A DNA stretch of 64,000 nucleotides from Pelecanus crispus (Eukaryota > Chordata > Aves > Pelecaniformes > Pelecanidae): assembly GCF_030463565.1 (NCBI RefSeq), contig NC_134653.1, positions 27,527,150 to 27,591,149 on the forward strand, given 5' to 3'. Below are positions 59,522-64,000 of this stretch, piece after piece. The notes beneath the pieces were generated by a model, which was not told the DNA's origin, did no database searches, and saw nothing but the letters and a program-made list of their open reading frames with translations. The stretch's first letter is position 1, and each line of letters begins with the position of its first letter. The translations under genes and the position numbers were made by a program.

Positions 59522-62500
59522 AAGTTCTTGATGTTATATGGAAACAATAGGGACTTTTGTCTTAAGAGACCATCTGAAAACAACCTCATCCCCTCAGAAA
59601 GAGGAGCAAGGAGGGGAAATATTTTTTAAAAATCCCCTAAATGAGAAGTGAAAAGAAAATGAGATCAGGCTTTTCTGGGATTCCCAGGTAAATGACAGAG
59701 CTGTACTGCTGCACACCACAAGCCTTTCCAAAGTGCTTAATCACACTGAAAGCTTTGAGTCAGGAATCAAAACAAGGACTAGCATCTGGATTTCATCCCC
59801 TCTCCAAAATGAGCAGGAATGCTCAAGCAGAGAACAAACAGAGCCAAACAGATCCCACTTTCCTCTGGAGACAGCAGGCCCCTTCTCTGCCTATCCCTGC
59901 AGCTCTTTCTGAGAAATGAGAGCACACACACAGCATCCCCACTGGAGTTTTGCAGTCTCCTACCATCTCATTGGAATCCAGTGACATCCACCAGCATCAG
60001 AGCTGGTGCAGAAAGGGTAGGAAGGAACCATGACGTGCCTCTGGGAAGCCACAAGCTGCTGAAGAGACTCACAGTTGCCTTAGACTCCCCTCTCACAAGT
60101 CCCTGCTTAAACACAGCCTAAGCACTCAGCACCGCTGCCCTCTCTCCCTGCTGCACTTCCAGCTCTTTGGGAAGGTTAAGTTGTGGAAATACAAGCCAGA
60201 TGTGTGAGTGCTGCAAGTCAATAAGGATCTCACGAGAACCAGCACATAAGCAAACACAGTGCAAGCTCTCAGCTTTTCTTTGCAAGGGAAGGGGGGAAGA
60301 ACAGCTTCTTAACTGCCCTTATGACCCTCATTTACTTCACAAGCAAAGCAATGGAGAGGCTGACAGAAGGGGAAAAAGCAGCTCCACAAACAGCCCTTGC
60401 CATGTCCTGGTGCAAAAAAAGAGGGTTATTGCTGATTGTGCAACTACAGATGTAGGCTCTTAGCTTTGTCTTGGTCCCAGGGATAACAGCATTGCTTCAT
60501 AATGTCATCCCTTCCTTCTGGGAGCTCATGTGAAACAACACTTTTCCTGCAAGAATAAAAGAAAGTGTTTGCTTTCTTTACCAGGAAGTAGAGGAGCAGC
60601 ATGCAGGAGGGGAGAAATTCAGCCTTCTGGAGGTCATTTTCTGTCCTTTTCTTTTTCCTTGCTCATCTTTCATTGCTGTTTTACTTTGGAAATTCCCCAG
60701 TGTTCAGAAAAAGAAATCATGGTTCCAAGCTCTTGCACAATTCCCTTTGGAGCTGTTGTAGTATTTATCCTTAGCCACTTTCCCACACAGTGATCACTGT
60801 TAAAGGCTCCTGTCTTCCTTCAAAATTTTACACCCTTTCCTCTAGGGACATGCTGATATTACAGTCCCAAAATTTATTCAGCTGGAATGTGGGGTAGAAA
60901 TTGCAAAAATTCAACTGTTGCTCATTCATGAGAATGAGCAATGGGAATGGAAAAAAACCCTGCTTCCCTGCATTCAGAATTGGAATATTAATCTTTGTTG
61001 ATGTTAGATATGTAGTGTAAGAATATCTGAGCTGAGCTGGATAAGTGCTACATATTTTTATTTCAATAGAGAATAAGTTGTTTTCAGAATTTGATGCATA
61101 TCCTTCCCTTCTTTTTTACATTGTGTATTTAATTTTAAGACCTTTCTTTGCTTGTGCAGCTGGTTAGGTTTCTTGCCATATTGGAGTAAGACATTTTCAG
61201 CTTATCAAATTGGAAAATGCAAGTAAGTTATTGTCAGCAATAAATTCTAGATATTTACAATTTTCATAAGCAAGTCTTTCTTTTTCCTCCCTTTTTTTAT
61301 ATCCAAAATCTGGATTGGCTGCTCAGACCAGCACTTAGCCTGCTGAATGCTGTATGGGATGCTATGCATGGTACTACAAGAGTGCCAAGACAATGCTGGA
61401 ACATGCCCAAAAATATCTGAGCTGACAAATATGTGTTGAGTATTCTTTCAGAGACACCAAGAACCTATACACCTGTTAACTACAGATAGTAGAAATGGAA
61501 AAAGCAGAAATATGGAAAACAGGAGTACTTCGAGCAGTTAAATAATACAGCTCAGTGCCTGCCACCTCCTGCAACTCCTGTGAGAGAGCTCTTGGGAAGT
61601 GCAAGCAAACTTTAGAAAACACAGGCCTGGGCAAGGGCTGTGGTAAAGAAATCAAAGTTCTCAATGAACTTTGAATGTGGCAGTAGCTGTACCAGTGCAG
61701 TACATTTCATCTCTTTGCTTTAATTTACTTCTGCTTTATTCATCACAAGCCTTCTCTGGATTCAAACCCTAAGCTAGTAACTTGCAACCATAACTAGTCT
61801 ATGGACTGCCACAGTCATCATCAAAAGAAAGGTAGGGGCATAAGGAAAAAAGTTGACTCAAGAAAACCTTGACATGTTCTTTTTTATTTTTTTGCATAAA
61901 AAGCAGAGCTACTGGCCTCCATATCAAAGGGCAGATGGAAGCAGCAGCATTTAACAAAGAGAAGCAGACCAGTTTCTACACGGTGCACCCGGGTCAGTGT
62001 AGAAAGGACATAAAGTAAATAATGCACACAGAAACATATGGGGTTTGTCTGCTACAGATTAAAGGACTTCCAGCAGTGACTGGTCAGGGTGTCCTATTTT
62101 AATGAAAATTAAATTAATTCGAAAGCTTCTGGAGCACAGAAAGAGGATCTCAGTGTGCATCTCCAGAGCTTAATGCTAGCAGCCAGAATGGCAGACACAA
62201 AAAGGAAATGGACTTGGTCCTTCAGCCTCACACATATCCTCCTCTCTGGAATGCAAGCAGCCAAAACCTAACTCCAGGTGCCACAGCCATGGGGCTAACT
62301 GCAGCTTGGCTTCCTTTCTGGCCCTCTTCTCCTTCCCTGTCCACACCAATACTTCTTTCACAATACTTGCACTTTCAGTACTTAGTTCAGGCAGAGTGTT
62401 TTGGATGCTGTACACCAGTAGTGACCAACTTCCCTGTCACTTCAGGCCCCAGGATGAATTACAGAGGGTTGAAACCCACAGATCTCCCATCAGCTGACTG

Positions 62501-63130
62501 CAGGTGTTCCCATCACATAGACAGCACCTATCCTCCTCCATTCTGCTTTCTTTCCTGAGATCCACATCATATACACACTTCCTTCCCAGCTGGCAATCCC
62601 CTGGTGCAGCCTCTTGAGTGCTGCATAGCCATAAAGCATTCAGTCCCCAAACTATATGGAATCCATAATGGGTTACAGAGATTCTCTGGGTTGCCCAAAA
62701 GCTCGGGCAGTGCCTTATTATTAAAACTTAATCTCTCTTATTTCTTGGTCAGTTGGTGCCTGAGGCCACTCTCTCCCTGGTAACTCCCTCCTGATATGGC
62801 AGAGCCTGGCCATGCCTCTGCCACAGGGGCATTTCTTTTCTTTCAGCAGCTCTGCCTAGCATCTATCACCTCCTGGAATGAGGAAACTTAGTCCTTTAAA
62901 CCCAGGTAGCCATCACCAAGGGGTATCCCGAGCCCAAAAGAAACACTTCTTCTGGACTCAACCCTCAGTGGACCCTTTGCTCCTGCCAGAAGGCAATCAG
63001 CACTTTTCTTTCCTTCCTTTGCCCATTCCCATTCCCCACAACCTGGGGTGACTAAGAAGAGACAATTGATACTCAGTTCCTGGATGTCAGTCTCTATTTT
63101 CAAGTCAAGTGCGAAAAAGGTGCCACTTAC
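59522..63130. other. intergenic, no recognised gene
   Basis: Mostly AT-rich unique sequence. I see no repeat family, RNA gene or supported exon in it. Confidence 0.6.
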
Positions 63131-63246
63131 CAGTCTCGGAGCCAAGTTGGACTTCCTCTCGTCTGCTTCCTCCTCAAGGTCTGACACTTGCTGCAGAGTC
63201 AAGGGCAGATCTGTGCTGGACTCCAAGAGCCTGCCGAGCCCTGACT
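63131..63246 (-). other. candidate coding exon of an unknown - strand gene
   Basis: On the - strand an open frame encodes an acidic, helix-like segment (STDLPLTLQQVSDLEEEADE, then RKSNLAPRL) that stops exactly at a near-perfect donor, gactg|gtaagtgg (GT at 63129-63130). The upstream border is unclear: an AG is present near 63240 but lacks a good pyrimidine tract, and a TGA lies just beyond. It might be part of the gene upstream of GGT5 or chance. No family is recognised. Confidence 0.2.
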
Positions 63247-63667
63247 CTCACAGACTGTAAAGGTTTTAGATTTCCTTCCTTGACACTGAAATTCAGTCAG
63301 TCTGAACAGGGTTGGACACACAAACACATACATCACACACACATTAATGGCCAAGATTACCCAACACAGTGTTTTGGAGGCTTGTTTATTCAAGGCCAAA
63401 CAAACAGCCATTTTGAAAATATAAACTCAGTAAAAGCAAAAGTGCTTATATTCAGAAAACTTCTCTGTTCTCTGAATGTTGCTTAGAAAGAGAAAAAAAA
63501 ATTTAAAAACCTGAAATAGTTCAACATTCAAATGTAAAGACATTTACTGTGGCCCTCTCCTGGTTTCATGTTCATATAAACTGTTTCCTCAGAAGAGTAT
63601 TTGTCTCATTTGCTTCCATTCAGTTTCCACCCTTTCTATACAAGTGGCTTAGATGTTGACTGTATTT

Positions 63668-63792
63668 ACATAAGAACACAAAACCAGACAGGTGGGTCAA
63701 ACTGAGAGCCCCCATAGCTCAGTATCCTGCCTCTGACAGCAGCCAGCAGTGGATACCCAGGGAAGACTACAGCAGGAAGTGTATAGCAATAA
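63668..63792. repeat. unclassified sauropsid-type interspersed repeat
   Basis: The pattern cataagaacac, gtgggtcaaactgagagc, ccatagctcagtatcctgcc and tctgacagcagccagcagtg resembles a repeat seen widely in reptile and bird genomes (cataagaac, then a 'cagtatcctg' block and a 'gacagtggcca' block). The family name and orientation are not certain from memory. Confidence 0.35.
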
Positions 63793-64000
63793 ATGTGTAG
63801 TGAATTTTCCACTAAATGCTCTCCCTGCCTCCAAATACTTGCAACCAAGAAACTTCATGAGCCACAAGTGCAGTCTTTGTATCTGGTAGCCCTTGATAAT
63901 TTAGTTTCATGAATTTCTCTAATTTAGTGCAGCTTCTGATTTACTGGATGCTAAAGATTTTCAGAGCAAAACACTGAATACATAAAATGTTATTGCTTGT

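Overview
The window is bird genomic DNA (nuclear, vertebrate, intron-rich). The bird call rests on CR1 LINE copies with the typical (ATTCTATG)n-like 3' tails, one of them nearly full length, and on endogenous retrovirus solo LTRs bounded by 5-bp target duplications, together with two intact paralogous gamma-glutamyltransferase genes. No prokaryotic features (operons, CRISPR, IS elements) are present.

Layout: 1-10.88 kb is the 5' flank, or the 5'-untranslated intron region, of GGT1, with no gene that I can recognise. 10.88-22.40 kb is GGT1 on the + strand: 12 coding exons, all with GT-AG borders, joining to a 568-residue protein with every catalytic residue kept. Its likely poly(A) signal is at 23.08 kb. 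24.09-28.5 kb is a nearly full-length, inactivated CR1 LINE on the - strand. 28.5-32.2 kb is intergenic and holds two unexplained coding-like stretches on the - strand. 32.81-52.43 kb is GGT5 on the - strand: 12 coding exons giving 555 residues. The two genes are therefore tail to tail and have parallel exon structures. GGT5 introns hold a 1.1-kb LTR, a 570-bp solo LTR and three CR1 pieces. 52.4-64 kb is the GGT5 upstream flank, with a candidate TATA box, an old CR1 remnant, a third copy of the 570-bp LTR family, one candidate exon near 63.2 kb and an unclassified interspersed repeat near 63.7 kb.

How the genes work together: GGT1 and GGT5 are type II membrane ectoenzymes that remove the gamma-glutamyl group from extracellular glutathione and glutathione conjugates. 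GGT5 is the family member known for converting leukotriene C4 to D4. Both copies keep the autoprocessing threonine. GGT5 here has one substrate-pocket serine replaced by alanine and a loop 12 residues shorter than in GGT1. The other notable points are an exact 23-bp duplication of a GGT1 splice donor, and a CRE-plus-TATA promoter core in the LTR family that is fully intact only in the 59-kb copy.
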